Assembly (NCBI GenBank): GCA_025450095.1
Contig: JANWID010000342.1
Coordinates: forward strand, 1-38,722
Direction: 5' to 3'
Length of the DNA: 38,722 bases
DNA from: Bacteroidia bacterium
GTDB lineage: Bacteria; Bacteroidota; Bacteroidia; AKYH767-A; OLB10
The first letter of the stretch is position 1; the number at the start of each line of letters is the position of its first letter. A model generated the notes under the pieces. It searched no databases, was not told the origin of the DNA, and worked only from the letters and a program-made list of their open reading frames with translations. The position numbers and the translations under genes were made by a program. Below are positions 15,116 to 23,721 of this stretch, in pieces.

Positions 15116-16786
15116 CTATTGAATTATTAATATTTTATTCTCGGATTTAATTTCGCAGGTTATTCGCACATAATAAACACCCTTTGAAACACTATTCAAA
15201 TTAATTGATATTTGTGGACCTGTGTTTTGTGACAGATAAACAATTTCACCCAAAGCATTTGTAATTAGAATATCTATCGGGTTATGCATCGTACTCAGAA
15301 TAGTAAAGTATCCTGTACAAGGATTTGGAAATAACGTATTTCCATTTTCGTTATCGCTTGTATTTTCTTCAATTCCTGTAGGCAGAGCCAGTTTGGCAAC
15401 AAACATATCTGAATATCCGGAATTAACTAATGTTGAAATTCCAAAAGATAAGGTATTGCTATAAAATTCTCCGGCAATAAATAATTCTCCGGCATTATCA
15501 GCGCTTAAAGAGAAACTTTGATCAATGCCTGATTCTCCTGCACCATATGCTGATATGGCGTTACCGGAGGGATCATACTTAGCCACAAAAATATCTGAAG
15601 TACCCACGTTTGGTAAATTGGTAATTCCGAAGGTAATAGTTGTGTCATTAAAATGTCCTGTAATGTATGAATCGCCATTTATATCAGTAACTATATCTGA
15701 AGCAACATCAATAAATCTTGTGCCTGTGCGCTTTGCCCAAAGCACAGAGCCGGTTGAATTATATTTAACAATAAAAATATCAGTTGGGCCACCCGTAGTA
15801 CGGGCATTAAAAAGAGTGTCGTTTCCGAATACAATAAAAATGCTGCCGAAATTTCCTGTTACATAAATATTCCCGGCTGTGTCAGCAGCAACTCCTGCAC
15901 CGGTTTCGAAACCGTCTCCTGCTCCACTGCTTCCCCACAAAGAGTTTCCGCTGCTGTCGTATTTTACTGTGAACGCATCATCATAGCCAAATATACCCGG
16001 ATTGGTTAATGTTACAACCCCAAAAGTACAAACCGGGCTGCCGGAGCTACCTGTTATTATTATGTTTCCGGTTCTATCGGCTGTAATACCCATAATAGCA
16101 TCGTTGCCCGCACCACCGGCGCTTATTGCCCAGATTACATTGCCAACTGCATCGTATTTTACGATGAACATATCAAGCGTATCTGTTCCGGAATTGGTAA
16201 CGGTTTGCGAACCAAAATGCATGGAGGGGCTGTAAAATTCACCGGCAACATATACATTTCCTGAAGCATCGGTACACATTGCAGTGCTTTCATCAAAACC
16301 GCTTCCTCCTCCTGTTCTTGCCCAAAGCGCGTTCCCGGCTGAAGAATATTTAACCGTGTAAATATCCGTACCACCTCCGGCTGTATTGTATAAAGTATCA
16401 TTGCCAAAGATGATGGAGGAGCTATAATAATGTCCCGTAACATATACGTTTCCGGAGGCATCGGTAGCAACCGCCATTCCGTAATCATAATCCATTCCTC
16501 CGGCACGTTGTGTCCACAAGGGAATTCCCGAAGGCGAATATTTTACAAGGAACATATCATCCGTTCCAGCATTTGCATTTGTTAAAGTAAAAGTTCCAAA
16601 ATTAATAGAAGCGCTGCTGAACATACCTGTTACAATAGCATTACCTGCTGAATCACTGGCAATGCTTTTTGCCATATCCCAGCTAAATGCCGAAGTACCG
16701 CTTTGCGCCCATTGCCATTGAGCAAATGCAGTATTCTGATTAACCAATGCGGGCAGAAGAGTGATAATAAAAAATAGATTTTTCAC
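15116..16786 (-). CDS. Secreted SBBP-repeat propeller protein with T9SS sorting domain (GTG start)
   Basis: 556 residues. The start is GTG at 16786, which begins a signal peptide cut after AFA (residue 22). Seven SBBP (seven-bladed beta-propeller) repeats of about 62 residues follow, each with LWxxxxGGxxxDxxxxxxxDxxGNxYVTGxFxSxxxxFGxxTLxNxGxxDxFxVKYDxxGN. The tail (about 470-556) carries NTLFPNPCTGYFTI, then KGVYYVRI and ends KILIIQ, a type A sorting domain. Surface or extracellular; no enzymatic motif. The repeats are regular, and the same blade count is found in sister genes at 3058, 20401 and 24284. Confidence 0.87.
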   Translation of the reverse strand: MKNLFFIITLLPALVNQNTAFAQWQWAQSGTSAFSWDMAKSIASDSAGNAIVTGMFSSASINFGTFTLTNANAGTDDMFLVKYSPSGIPLWTQRAGGMDYDYGMAVATDASGNVYVTGHYYSSSIIFGNDTLYNTAGGGTDIYTVKYSSAGNALWARTGGGSGFDESTAMCTDASGNVYVAGEFYSPSMHFGSQTVTNSGTDTLDMFIVKYDAVGNVIWAISAGGAGNDAIMGITADRTGNIIITGSSGSPVCTFGVVTLTNPGIFGYDDAFTVKYDSSGNSLWGSSGAGDGFETGAGVAADTAGNIYVTGNFGSIFIVFGNDTLFNARTTGGPTDIFIVKYNSTGSVLWAKRTGTRFIDVASDIVTDINGDSYITGHFNDTTITFGITNLPNVGTSDIFVAKYDPSGNAISAYGAGESGIDQSFSLSADNAGELFIAGEFYSNTLSFGISTLVNSGYSDMFVAKLALPTGIEENTSDNENGNTLFPNPCTGYFTILSTMHNPIDILITNALGEIVYLSQNTGPQISINLNSVSKGVYYVRITCEIKSENKILIIQ

Positions 16787-16972
16787 CTATTGTTATGATT
16801 CCTTACAATGACGAATGAAGTTTAGAGTTTACCGCACGATGGGCATATGTTATTGTGACTGTCACATGACGATGTACATAAAGGAACGAAAAAATTAATT
16901 AAAAAACTGACACAATTAAAGATCGTTCAAACCTTCATCCACGTGATAAAACAATTATTGTTTCACATCCGG

Positions 16973-16990
16973 TTCCGATAGCCATCGGGA
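16973..16990. repeat. Palindromic repeat copy 3, just downstream of the reductase gene
   Basis: TTCCGATAGCCATCGGGA, two bases off TCCCGATAGCTATCGGGA. It begins 10 bp past the reductase stop at 17000 (read leftward) and could also work as a weak terminator hairpin. A second copy is inside the same gene. Confidence 0.7.
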
Positions 16991-16999
16991 TACTTCTCC

Positions 17000-17617
17000 T
17001 TAAGCTCCGGCAGTACCTGTGTTGACTTCCCCCGTCCGCTTGTAGTTGGCGATAATCACTCCGGTTGATGTAACCAAACTTTCCGTTAAATTAAATGCTG
17101 CAGGGATCGCACCATTTTCGAACAACTTTTTTCCGGTACCCAGTGTTAATGGATAAATTTTGAGCCGGAGCTCATCCACTAAATCATTTTTAAGCAATAA
17201 CTGAATAAGTTTGCTGCTGCCCCAAACCTGAATGACTTTACCCTCTGACTCCTCTGATTTGAGTTGTTTGATATCTTCCAAACTTTCCATCACAACAGTG
17301 TTTTTCCACCCGGTAACTATCGGGTCTGACTTTTTCAGGGTCCGGGAAAAAACGTATTTTGTGCCTTCATTAATACCGGGCCAAAAGTCTCCGTGTTCAG
17401 GCCAGTAGTTGGCCCAAATCTCAAATGTTTTTCTGCCCAAAAGATAATCTGCAGGTTGTGACAACTCTTTTTTCACCACCTTTAAACCAACATCGTCACC
17501 ATAGGGTGCCGTCCAGCCACCATATTTGAAATCGCCTGATGTATCTTCACCGGGCCCGCCAGGTGCCTGCATGACTCCATCTAATGTAATCATTGACAAG
17601 ACGATTATTTTTCTCAT
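17000..17617 (-). CDS. RibD C-terminal/dihydrofolate-reductase-like family protein
   Basis: 205 residues of the single-domain RibD_C family: KIIVLSMITLDGVMQAPGG at the start, YLLGRKTFEIWANYWPE, KYVFSRTLKK, VIQVWGSSKLIQLLLKNDLVDELRLKIYPLTLGTGKKLFENG. Members are NADPH-dependent reductase-like proteins with uncertain substrates. Residues 98-103 (DPIVTG), just before WKNTVV, are encoded by a dispersed palindrome. Unusually for this genome it has a strong Shine-Dalgarno, GGGAGGTG at 17625-17632, eight bases before ATG, which hints at an origin outside Bacteroidota. Confidence 0.88.
   Translation of the reverse strand: MRKIIVLSMITLDGVMQAPGGPGEDTSGDFKYGGWTAPYGDDVGLKVVKKELSQPADYLLGRKTFEIWANYWPEHGDFWPGINEGTKYVFSRTLKKSDPIVTGWKNTVVMESLEDIKQLKSEESEGKVIQVWGSSKLIQLLLKNDLVDELRLKIYPLTLGTGKKLFENGAIPAAFNLTESLVTSTGVIIANYKRTGEVNTGTAGA
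17308..17325. repeat. Palindromic repeat copy 4, inside the reductase gene
   Basis: ACCCGGTAACTATCGGGT, two bases off the palindromic consensus. It is read in a different frame from the copies in the LuxR and SRPBCC genes, giving D-P-I-V-T-G, a frame that likewise avoids the TAG triplet. It lies between FSRTLKK and WKNTVV. Confidence 0.75.
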
Positions 17618-17624
17618 AGTATTT

Positions 17625-17632
17625 CACCTCCC
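17625..17632 (-). promoter_or_regulatory. Strong Shine-Dalgarno before the reductase gene
   Basis: GGGAGGTG read on the minus strand, with a 7-nt gap to ATG. Strong anti-16S complementarity is unusual here: most genes in the window have AT-rich leaders without one. Confidence 0.6.
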
Positions 17633-17797
17633 TCATAATATTTTTTGGAACTTCTTTAAAAATAATTTTATTACGATGCAAATCTCCCTGATAAAAATCG
17701 TACTAATGCTGTGCAAATGCGACAATCTTCCGGGTTGAATGCGACAAGTATTGATATTTCTACATAGACAGTCGGAGCTTTAGCAGCGCAACTCGTA

Positions 17798-19771
17798 TTA
17801 TAAAACATGATCTACAAAATACATATCAATTTCTCCTTTATTTTTCGCAGATATTTTTCCGCGATGAGTACATTTGAATTTATCTTTCACCAGATCATAA
17901 GTTGTTCCGCTAATGTTTACCTTTCCTGATTCACCACTTGATTCCATACGTGATGCTATGTTAACGGTATCACCCCAGATATCGTAAGCGAATTTTTTAA
18001 TGCCTACAATTCCGGCTACTACAGGACCGGTATTCAGGCCAATCCGGGTATCGAAAAATGATTTTCCATCCGCTTCGCGTTTTTGTTTTTCATTCAGCAT
18101 AAAATCTTTTATTTCCAGGCCCGCGCGAACGGCGTCCTCTGCATTGGTTTTGTTGGGAACAGGTAGTCCGCCTGCACACATGTACGAATCGCCTATAGTT
18201 TTTATTTTCTCTATTCCATACTTTGCAATTATTTTATCAAATTCGCTGTAACAGTAATTGATTTCGTTTACCAGCTCCTGTGCAGATAATTTTTCAGCTA
18301 CGGCAGTAAAATTTTTAAAATCGGTGAAGAGGACTGTCACCTCATCAAATAGTTTTGCATCGGTAGTGCCTTTTTCTTTCAGCTCTTCCGCAACTTCAGA
18401 TGGAAGAATATTTAACAGGAGTTCATCACTTCGTTTCTTGCCTTTCTTAATCCTGTTGCGTTGCATTAAGAATACTCCTGCGAAAAGTAATACAACGGTA
18501 AAGCCACCAATAAAACCGTTCCGTAAAAGTTTTTGCCTGCTCAGTTCCGCTGCTGCGAGCGCTTCTTTTTTTTCAGCATCAAACTGCATTTTATACATGG
18601 TTGACTTTTTTGAATTTTCAACATTAAATATACTATCACGGTATAAAATATAAAGTATGTGATGACTGTATGCCTCCTCATAGTTTTTCCGCAGGCTATC
18701 TATTACTGACAAATTGTAATAAATGCCGGGGATGGAGGCTATCAATGATTGTTTTATTGCCAGTTGTAAATCTTTTTCAAAATAGTCTTTGCTTATGGAA
18801 AGCATCTTCGCCTGTTCCTTTGCCGGAACAATTTTACTAAAACTGAGGTAAATACTTCCCAGATTAGAATAGGTTGAAAGATGAGACATATTACCTTCTG
18901 TCTCCATCTGAAAACGCATTTTATAATTAGCCAATGCCTTGTTGTACATGACTAAAGCTGTTTTTCTGTCACCTTTCTTATACGCTATAGCGCCAATAGA
19001 TTCGTAAGTTGACCCAATGCATCCGTAAGTCCATGGAATTCCGTATGACCGTCCCCTGTTTCCAAGGACTTCATAAATTTTAAGGGCCTTTGAATGACTT
19101 TCCAGCGCTGCCGGGAAATTTCCCTGGCTGAGATAAATGCCTCCTATATTATTATAGTTATACGCTAGAGAAGATGAATCCCTTAGTTGTTCCAGAATTT
19201 CAATAGCCGCATGGGAATATTTCAATGCTTCCGATAGGTCGTTTTGGGATCCGTATGTCATACTAATAATCAGTAGGCAATCAGCAATTTTATTTTTGGC
19301 ACCAAGCATTTCAAAAATATTTAAGGCAGTAAACGCATTTTTTATTGCTTCAGCATAATTTGATCCCTTGTAATAATAAGTAGAAGCAATTGATAAATAG
19401 CAGTTTGCTATTTGTGGTTGATCTTCTTCTTCAATATATATTTCCAAAGCCATTTTCATATGCTTTAGTGATTCCGAAAGGCTTCCCAAAGAAGCATTGT
19501 GTGTCATCCCGATATTCATATGCGAAAAAGCAATTCCCTTTTTGAAATTTATTTTTTTGGAAAGCGCAAGTGCTTTCTCCGCATAGATTAAAGCCCCTTT
19601 ATAATCAGACTTTTCGTTTGCATATTGCCAAAGAGTATGGAGCGTATTTACTTTGTTGGTATCCTCTTTTTGAGTTTCTAATACTTTTTCAAGAGAATCT
19701 ATTGCGGATGTTTGAGCAAAAAGAAAATTGCATGAAGTAATAAAAAAGAAAATGAATAAGTTCTCTTTCAT
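17798..19771 (-). CDS. TPR-containing class III adenylate cyclase, membrane-anchored
   Basis: 657 residues: signal peptide (1-20), periplasmic TPR repeats (about 40-320, e.g. LSEALKYSHAAIEILEQLRDSSSLAYNYNNIGGIYLSQGNF), one transmembrane helix (about 419-437), a signalling helix (LLNILPSEVAEELKEKG) and a class III cyclase domain (about 470-657). Both metal Asp are present (484 in FTDFKNF, 528 in TIGDSYM). The base-selecting pair is Lys524 and Asp597 (KTIGD and YDIWGD), diagnostic of ATP use rather than GTP; Asn604 and Arg608 (VNIASR) match the transition-state residues. It should make cAMP in the cytoplasm in response to periplasmic TPR binding, which is inference. Confidence 0.9.
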   Translation of the reverse strand: MKENLFIFFFITSCNFLFAQTSAIDSLEKVLETQKEDTNKVNTLHTLWQYANEKSDYKGALIYAEKALALSKKINFKKGIAFSHMNIGMTHNASLGSLSESLKHMKMALEIYIEEEDQPQIANCYLSIASTYYYKGSNYAEAIKNAFTALNIFEMLGAKNKIADCLLIISMTYGSQNDLSEALKYSHAAIEILEQLRDSSSLAYNYNNIGGIYLSQGNFPAALESHSKALKIYEVLGNRGRSYGIPWTYGCIGSTYESIGAIAYKKGDRKTALVMYNKALANYKMRFQMETEGNMSHLSTYSNLGSIYLSFSKIVPAKEQAKMLSISKDYFEKDLQLAIKQSLIASIPGIYYNLSVIDSLRKNYEEAYSHHILYILYRDSIFNVENSKKSTMYKMQFDAEKKEALAAAELSRQKLLRNGFIGGFTVVLLFAGVFLMQRNRIKKGKKRSDELLLNILPSEVAEELKEKGTTDAKLFDEVTVLFTDFKNFTAVAEKLSAQELVNEINYCYSEFDKIIAKYGIEKIKTIGDSYMCAGGLPVPNKTNAEDAVRAGLEIKDFMLNEKQKREADGKSFFDTRIGLNTGPVVAGIVGIKKFAYDIWGDTVNIASRMESSGESGKVNISGTTYDLVKDKFKCTHRGKISAKNKGEIDMYFVDHVL

Positions 19772-19849
19772 TCTTAATATATTAGCTATTCCGAAAAATA
19801 AATATTTACCAGTTATATGCGCATAAACATTTTGCCATCGGGATATATC

Positions 19850-19857
19850 AAAGATAA
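19850..19857 (-). promoter_or_regulatory. Candidate -7 element (TATCTTTG) for the cyclase gene
   Basis: TATCTTTG read on the minus strand matches TAnnTTTG exactly, 78 bp upstream of the cyclase ATG. There is no TTG at the usual distance further upstream; a GC-rich hairpin lies there instead. Confidence 0.3.
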
Positions 19858-19875
19858 AAATTAAAGAGAAATAGG

Positions 19876-19916
19876 TGGGATTCGGTGCCGCCCAGGATTT
19901 GATTCAGCGTCCCACT
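19876..19916. repeat. Hairpin with long loop between cyclase and small secreted protein genes
   Basis: GTGGGA and TCCCAC arms enclose a 29-nt GC-rich loop (with GGTGCCGCC). On the minus strand the stem extends with AATA/TATT and one bulged base. Position past the stop of the 133-residue gene fits a terminator, but no T-run follows. A related GATYYGGTGCCGC block occurs at about 24133-24145. Confidence 0.4.
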
Positions 19917-19944
19917 ATTAATAGTTATTGCCGCGGTAGTTATT

Positions 19945-20346
19945 TTACTTTTTCTCCCGACGCAACACCACGTAAGAGCCAGTCGAAACGCTATTGTATT
20001 CAAACTTCATTTCTGTTCCATTATTTAGTTGAAATGAAATCGTTTTGTCTTTCTCATCGTTAAAATACATGCAGGCAAAAAGGGTTTTGTAATTATTAGA
20101 AGTTATATCATAATACTTCAATGTCAGGCTATCTGAAAATAACCAGATAGTTTTTTGAAGTGAATCTAAAATTGGTGATTTAATTATGCTTAACCCTATT
20201 TCATTTTCATTTAAAATTGTCATGTCTTTAATGTAGCCGGATGAAACCCAGGATGTTCCCTTAATGTCTTTAAAGTAATAGCCCTGGGGTTGAGAAAATC
20301 CTGAGGTGTATGAAAAAATGAGCAATAAAATTATTTGTGATCTCAT
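19945..20346 (-). CDS. Small secreted protein, lipocalin-like fold possible
   Basis: 133 residues from ATG 20346, which begins a signal peptide (MRSQIILLLIFSYTSGFSQ); the frame opens 39 bp further upstream but that adds a charged leader. The mature domain is all-beta and has the order KGTSWVSSGYIKDMTIL, EIGLSI, KTIWLFSDSLTLKYYDI, TISFQLNNGTEMKFEYN, as in small lipocalin-like META/DUF-type proteins, but I cannot assign a family. Periplasmic or, if a lipid anchor were present, outer membrane; no lipobox Cys is seen. 54 bp before it on the same strand is a secreted propeller gene. Confidence 0.55.
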   Translation of the reverse strand: MRSQIILLLIFSYTSGFSQPQGYYFKDIKGTSWVSSGYIKDMTILNENEIGLSIIKSPILDSLQKTIWLFSDSLTLKYYDITSNNYKTLFACMYFNDEKDKTISFQLNNGTEMKFEYNSVSTGSYVVLRREKK

Positions 20347-20400
20347 TGCTTTTAAAAAATTGCGATTCTTCGATTGCGGGTACAAATACTCTCTTTTGTT

Positions 20401-22005
20401 TCAATCGTGTTCAATAATAATTTTCCTGCAATAGTATTTACTTTCGTTAACTACTTTTACAAAATAAATTCCTTCCGGGATATTTTTCAGATTGATTTCC
20501 GTGATTAAGGTGTGTTGGTTAGTTATAGTAAATACTTTTGCTCCGAACACATTAAAGATTTGTATTTCGGCCCCAATAATATTATTACTAAATGCGATTG
20601 TAAAATTACCCGAAGATGGATTTGGAGCAACAACCATTGAATTCAAATCAAACACTTCAGTAATGCCCACATTACCGGAACAAAAAATATTGACGGTGCC
20701 GCCATGCTGGACAAGTGGTACAGGAGCACCAATTACACCAAGAGATACCACAGAAGGAACAGGACTTCCTACCTGAGTGGAGGGAGAGCATGCAATGGTG
20801 AGCACATTTGTTTGATTGCAACCACTATTACCCATACTATCTGTCTTGATTAAATAAACATCATCATCTCCGGATCCTGAGTTTTGTGAATAGCCAGCAA
20901 TTATAAATCCGCCATCAATAGTTTCCTGAGCTGAATTTCCGAAGTCTGCTGATGTTCCGCCATAAGTTTTTGACCAGCCCGGATTTCCGTTTCCATCCAC
21001 CTTGAGTAAATAAATATCATAGCCTCCGGCTCCGTTTCCATCAGAAATGCCTGCAAGTATAAAATCGCCTGAAGCAGTTTGCCGTACGGAATATGCACCA
21101 ATACCAGTTCCAATTCCGGCTGTATAGAATTTCGTCCAGAGCGTATCACCACTACCATCCGTTCTGATTAAATAAACTTTAGCATATCCTGCCGGTGTAA
21201 AACTTGTTGTAAAGCCACCAATAATGTACCCCCCGTCATTTAATTGCTGAACAGAATAACCAACATCATAGCCGGAGCCACCATAAGTTTTTGCCCAAAG
21301 CGAATTCCCCATGCTATCTGTTTTCACTAAAAAAACTTCATCATTAACAACACCAAAACTGTTTGTCCAGCCAGAGATAATAAATCCGTCATCTGATGTT
21401 TGAATAGCTGAGCAACCATGATCATCATTTGCTCCTCCGATAACCCTGCTCCATAGGGTGTCTCCGATTGCATTTGTTTTTACTAAATAGATATTAAAGT
21501 CATTGTTTATAAAATCTACGTAATCTCCACCAATAATAAATCCGCCATCTGTGGTTTGCTCAATGGAATATCCGACCTGGTCACCATACCCGCCATAAGT
21601 TTTTGTCCAAAGCAGATTTCCTGCACCATCCGTCTTAACTAAGTAAACATCTTTGCTGCTGGTCACAATATCAAGTACTTCACCGATTAGAGCGAATCCT
21701 CCGTCATTGGTTTGCCGGACCGAAAATCCCATGTCAGTTAATGAAGCAGGAGTATTTATGATAGATGTCCAGAGTGTATCTCCATTGGCGTCAGTCCTGA
21801 TTAAGTAAAGATCATAATCACCAATACCGAAACTTTGCGTGGAGCCACCGATAATGAACCCTCCATCATTTGTTTGCTGCACCGACTCCCCTAAATCAGC
21901 CCATGCGCCGCCATAACTTTTTTGAAAAGTTGGTTGGGCTGATGACCATGTTGTGATCAATAATAGCGCACCAAAAATTAAAAGATGCTTTCCAAATTTG
22001 ATCAT
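20401..22005 (-). CDS. Secreted seven-repeat propeller protein with Cys-bracketed linker and T9SS sorting domain
   Basis: 534 residues. Signal peptide (1-23, ending SSA before QP), then seven repeats of about 50-53 residues: [KR]xYGGxxxDxGxSxQQTxDGGFIIGGxTxSxGxxDxDVYLIKTDxxGDTLW. The last blade closes with TDSMGNSGC (Cys396). A 46-residue linker leads to Cys442 (NIFCS), then the sorting tail VVAPNPSSGNFTIAFSN...GIYFVKVVNESKYYCRKIIIEHD. Of all window paralogs it has the most regular repeats. Surface display through T9SS; no enzyme motif. Confidence 0.87.
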   Translation of the reverse strand: MIKFGKHLLIFGALLLITTWSSAQPTFQKSYGGAWADLGESVQQTNDGGFIIGGSTQSFGIGDYDLYLIRTDANGDTLWTSIINTPASLTDMGFSVRQTNDGGFALIGEVLDIVTSSKDVYLVKTDGAGNLLWTKTYGGYGDQVGYSIEQTTDGGFIIGGDYVDFINNDFNIYLVKTNAIGDTLWSRVIGGANDDHGCSAIQTSDDGFIISGWTNSFGVVNDEVFLVKTDSMGNSLWAKTYGGSGYDVGYSVQQLNDGGYIIGGFTTSFTPAGYAKVYLIRTDGSGDTLWTKFYTAGIGTGIGAYSVRQTASGDFILAGISDGNGAGGYDIYLLKVDGNGNPGWSKTYGGTSADFGNSAQETIDGGFIIAGYSQNSGSGDDDVYLIKTDSMGNSGCNQTNVLTIACSPSTQVGSPVPSVVSLGVIGAPVPLVQHGGTVNIFCSGNVGITEVFDLNSMVVAPNPSSGNFTIAFSNNIIGAEIQIFNVFGAKVFTITNQHTLITEINLKNIPEGIYFVKVVNESKYYCRKIIIEHD

Positions 22006-22163
22006 AGTTGTTTTGTTTGTGCCGTATACAATGTAAATAAACGATGTTGCTATGAATTTAAAGGTACTAAAATATTTATTCCGACTCTCGGGAATATAAA
22101 ATTAATGTGCTGTTTCATCTCGTATCGCCTCCCAGGTGCGTCATGCTTTCGCGACAATGAATA

Positions 22164-22709
22164 TTAATTTGCAGAATATTCTCTAAATAAATCTTTATCC
22201 AAAGCAAATATAAGTTGGATTTTACTAATGATTTCCTGGCACTTTTCCTCTGTAATATAACCTAAGTTTCGAAAGAGATGGAAAGGCTGGTTGTTATTGT
22301 CATAGCTATAAAAATGGAGAAGCCCGGACTTAATGCCGTCGATTTCTGATAATATTTCAATGTTAAATGATAGTCGGCCTATATATGTATATATTTTAGG
22401 GTTTAGTTTAATGAGTCCATAACTTACTTGAGAAACTATTGATTTAGTACTAAAAGAAATTGCCTCTTCGCCATATAGATTCCACAGAATGGTCCGAAGC
22501 ATCGGCAACGTACAAACAATACTGCATAAAAGAAGAATTAATCCAAAAGTGTTTAATGAAGAATTTGAGCCTGTTGAATTGATTAATATTAAACCGGCCA
22601 CAAATGCGAGAATTGCGGCCCTTACGAGTACTTTTATCGATCTGCCGGGATGAACTTTAGTGTAAACGTATACACAAATTCCGTCTGTCGTTACATTTGT
22701 TATGTTCAT
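22164..22709 (-). CDS. Hypothetical protein with two membrane helices and a cytoplasmic PH-like domain
   Basis: 181 residues. Two transmembrane helices (about 28-45 and 54-71) form a hairpin, followed by a soluble all-beta/alpha part with GEEAISFSTKSIVSQVSYGLIKLNPKIY, as in small bacterial PH-like membrane proteins. Function unknown. The start ATG at 22709 lies 46 bp after the ankyrin gene, so it may end a four-gene transcript with the ankyrin and two membrane genes. Confidence 0.6.
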   Translation of the reverse strand: MNITNVTTDGICVYVYTKVHPGRSIKVLVRAAILAFVAGLILINSTGSNSSLNTFGLILLLCSIVCTLPMLRTILWNLYGEEAISFSTKSIVSQVSYGLIKLNPKIYTYIGRLSFNIEILSEIDGIKSGLLHFYSYDNNNQPFHLFRNLGYITEEKCQEIISKIQLIFALDKDLFREYSAN

Positions 22710-22755
22710 AGGGACTTTGTGTGACGAAAATATTTGCCTGACGGCATGTGCAATA

Positions 22756-23217
22756 TCATATGACGTTTTTAACTAAATATTTCAATTCGTTTGTTCCAAA
22801 ATCAGCTACTAATTTCAAAGACTGGGTCGTTAATAGTTTGGGATTAGCACCATTGTCAAAAATCCATTTAATCAGTTCTATACTTTTCGTATTTGTTGCG
22901 GTCATAATGCCGGTATTAAGAAGGATTCCATTCCCCACATTAATGTCAACTCCATTTTCAATTGCAAACTTTAAACCTTCCAATTGGTTGTTATGCACGG
23001 CATAATATGCACCATTACATTCATGACTCGAAATATCCGCACCCAACAACATTAAATATTGAGCGGTTTTGATCTGGGAATACGCAATTGCATTTTCAAG
23101 CGCAATATCAATTTCCGGTTTAGTATGGCCAACTTCAAATAGCTTTTTTAATTCGTCGATATTACCTTGCCCGGCGAGTATTTCAATCGTGGTTTGCCTG
23201 GGTTCTATATATTCCAT
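22756..23217 (-). CDS. Ankyrin-repeat protein
   Basis: 153 residues, soluble, made of about four ankyrin repeats: GNIDELKKLFEVGHTKPEIDIALENAIAYSQIKTAQYLMLLGADISSHECNGAYYAVHNNQLEGLKFAIENGVDINVGNGILLNTGIM...SIELIKWIFDNGANPKL, broken here only to show the pattern; the G-A-D/N caps and helix pairs are clear. A small protein-binding scaffold in the cytoplasm. It sits 24 bp after an unknown membrane gene, which suggests it interacts with one of its operon partners. Confidence 0.82.
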   Translation of the reverse strand: MEYIEPRQTTIEILAGQGNIDELKKLFEVGHTKPEIDIALENAIAYSQIKTAQYLMLLGADISSHECNGAYYAVHNNQLEGLKFAIENGVDINVGNGILLNTGIMTATNTKSIELIKWIFDNGANPKLLTTQSLKLVADFGTNELKYLVKNVI

Positions 23218-23241
23218 AGTGCTTCCATTAAGTACCCGTAA

Positions 23242-23712
23242 TTAGTGCCTTCGAAGTTCTATTGCCGACTTTGTGTTTCCCGTATTTTGGTCGAGACTAA
23301 ATATTAATTGATCACTATTGCAATTGTATATCTGGAGAAACGTATGCCCATTTTCACAATCTCCGCTTAATTCCAGGTAGCTCATGTCTTCAGTTGTAAT
23401 ATACTTCCATCTTCCCGAAGAGCATTCGAAGAGTGTTGAATCGGATGTCCAGCTTAAATCCTTGTTTAGAATTAAAAAGCTGGATGTCTCATTACTTTTA
23501 TAGAACCCGATGAATTGATCTTGTTGTTCAAGCCTGGTTCTTTCAAATCCTCCAGATAGAATAAAAGGCAGAATTCCAAAAACCACCGCAAGTCCACCGA
23601 AAATCCATCTCCCGGCTTTTCGTTTTCTGAAAGCAATTGACAGAACGATAAAACCTGAAGTGATAAACCATATTAATAAAAATAATGCTTCTATAACAAA
23701 AGTGAATGACAT
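23242..23712 (-). CDS. Hypothetical membrane protein with extracytoplasmic beta domain
   Basis: 156 residues: two transmembrane helices (about 5-27 and 36-52, separated by a positive KRKAGR turn) followed by a soluble beta-rich part (about 60-156, e.g. FIGFYKSNETSSFLILNKDLSW and RWKYITTEDMSYLELSGD). The positive-inside turn puts both ends outside the cytoplasm. No family recognised. It starts 9 bp past the previous membrane gene, so co-transcription is near certain. Confidence 0.6.
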   Translation of the reverse strand: MSFTFVIEALFLLIWFITSGFIVLSIAFRKRKAGRWIFGGLAVVFGILPFILSGGFERTRLEQQDQFIGFYKSNETSSFLILNKDLSWTSDSTLFECSSGRWKYITTEDMSYLELSGDCENGHTFLQIYNCNSDQLIFSLDQNTGNTKSAIELRRH

Positions 23713-23721
23713 GGAAGTTAT

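Noticed and set aside
15274..15281. CTATCGGG half-site in the SBBP protein gene
   Set aside because: Only one arm is present; the other side does not pair. The number of isolated 8-mers is close to what chance could give.
19876..19916. tRNA-like fold
   Set aside because: No anticodon arm, T-arm consensus or CCA-adjacent acceptor stem can be drawn; only one stem with a long loop.
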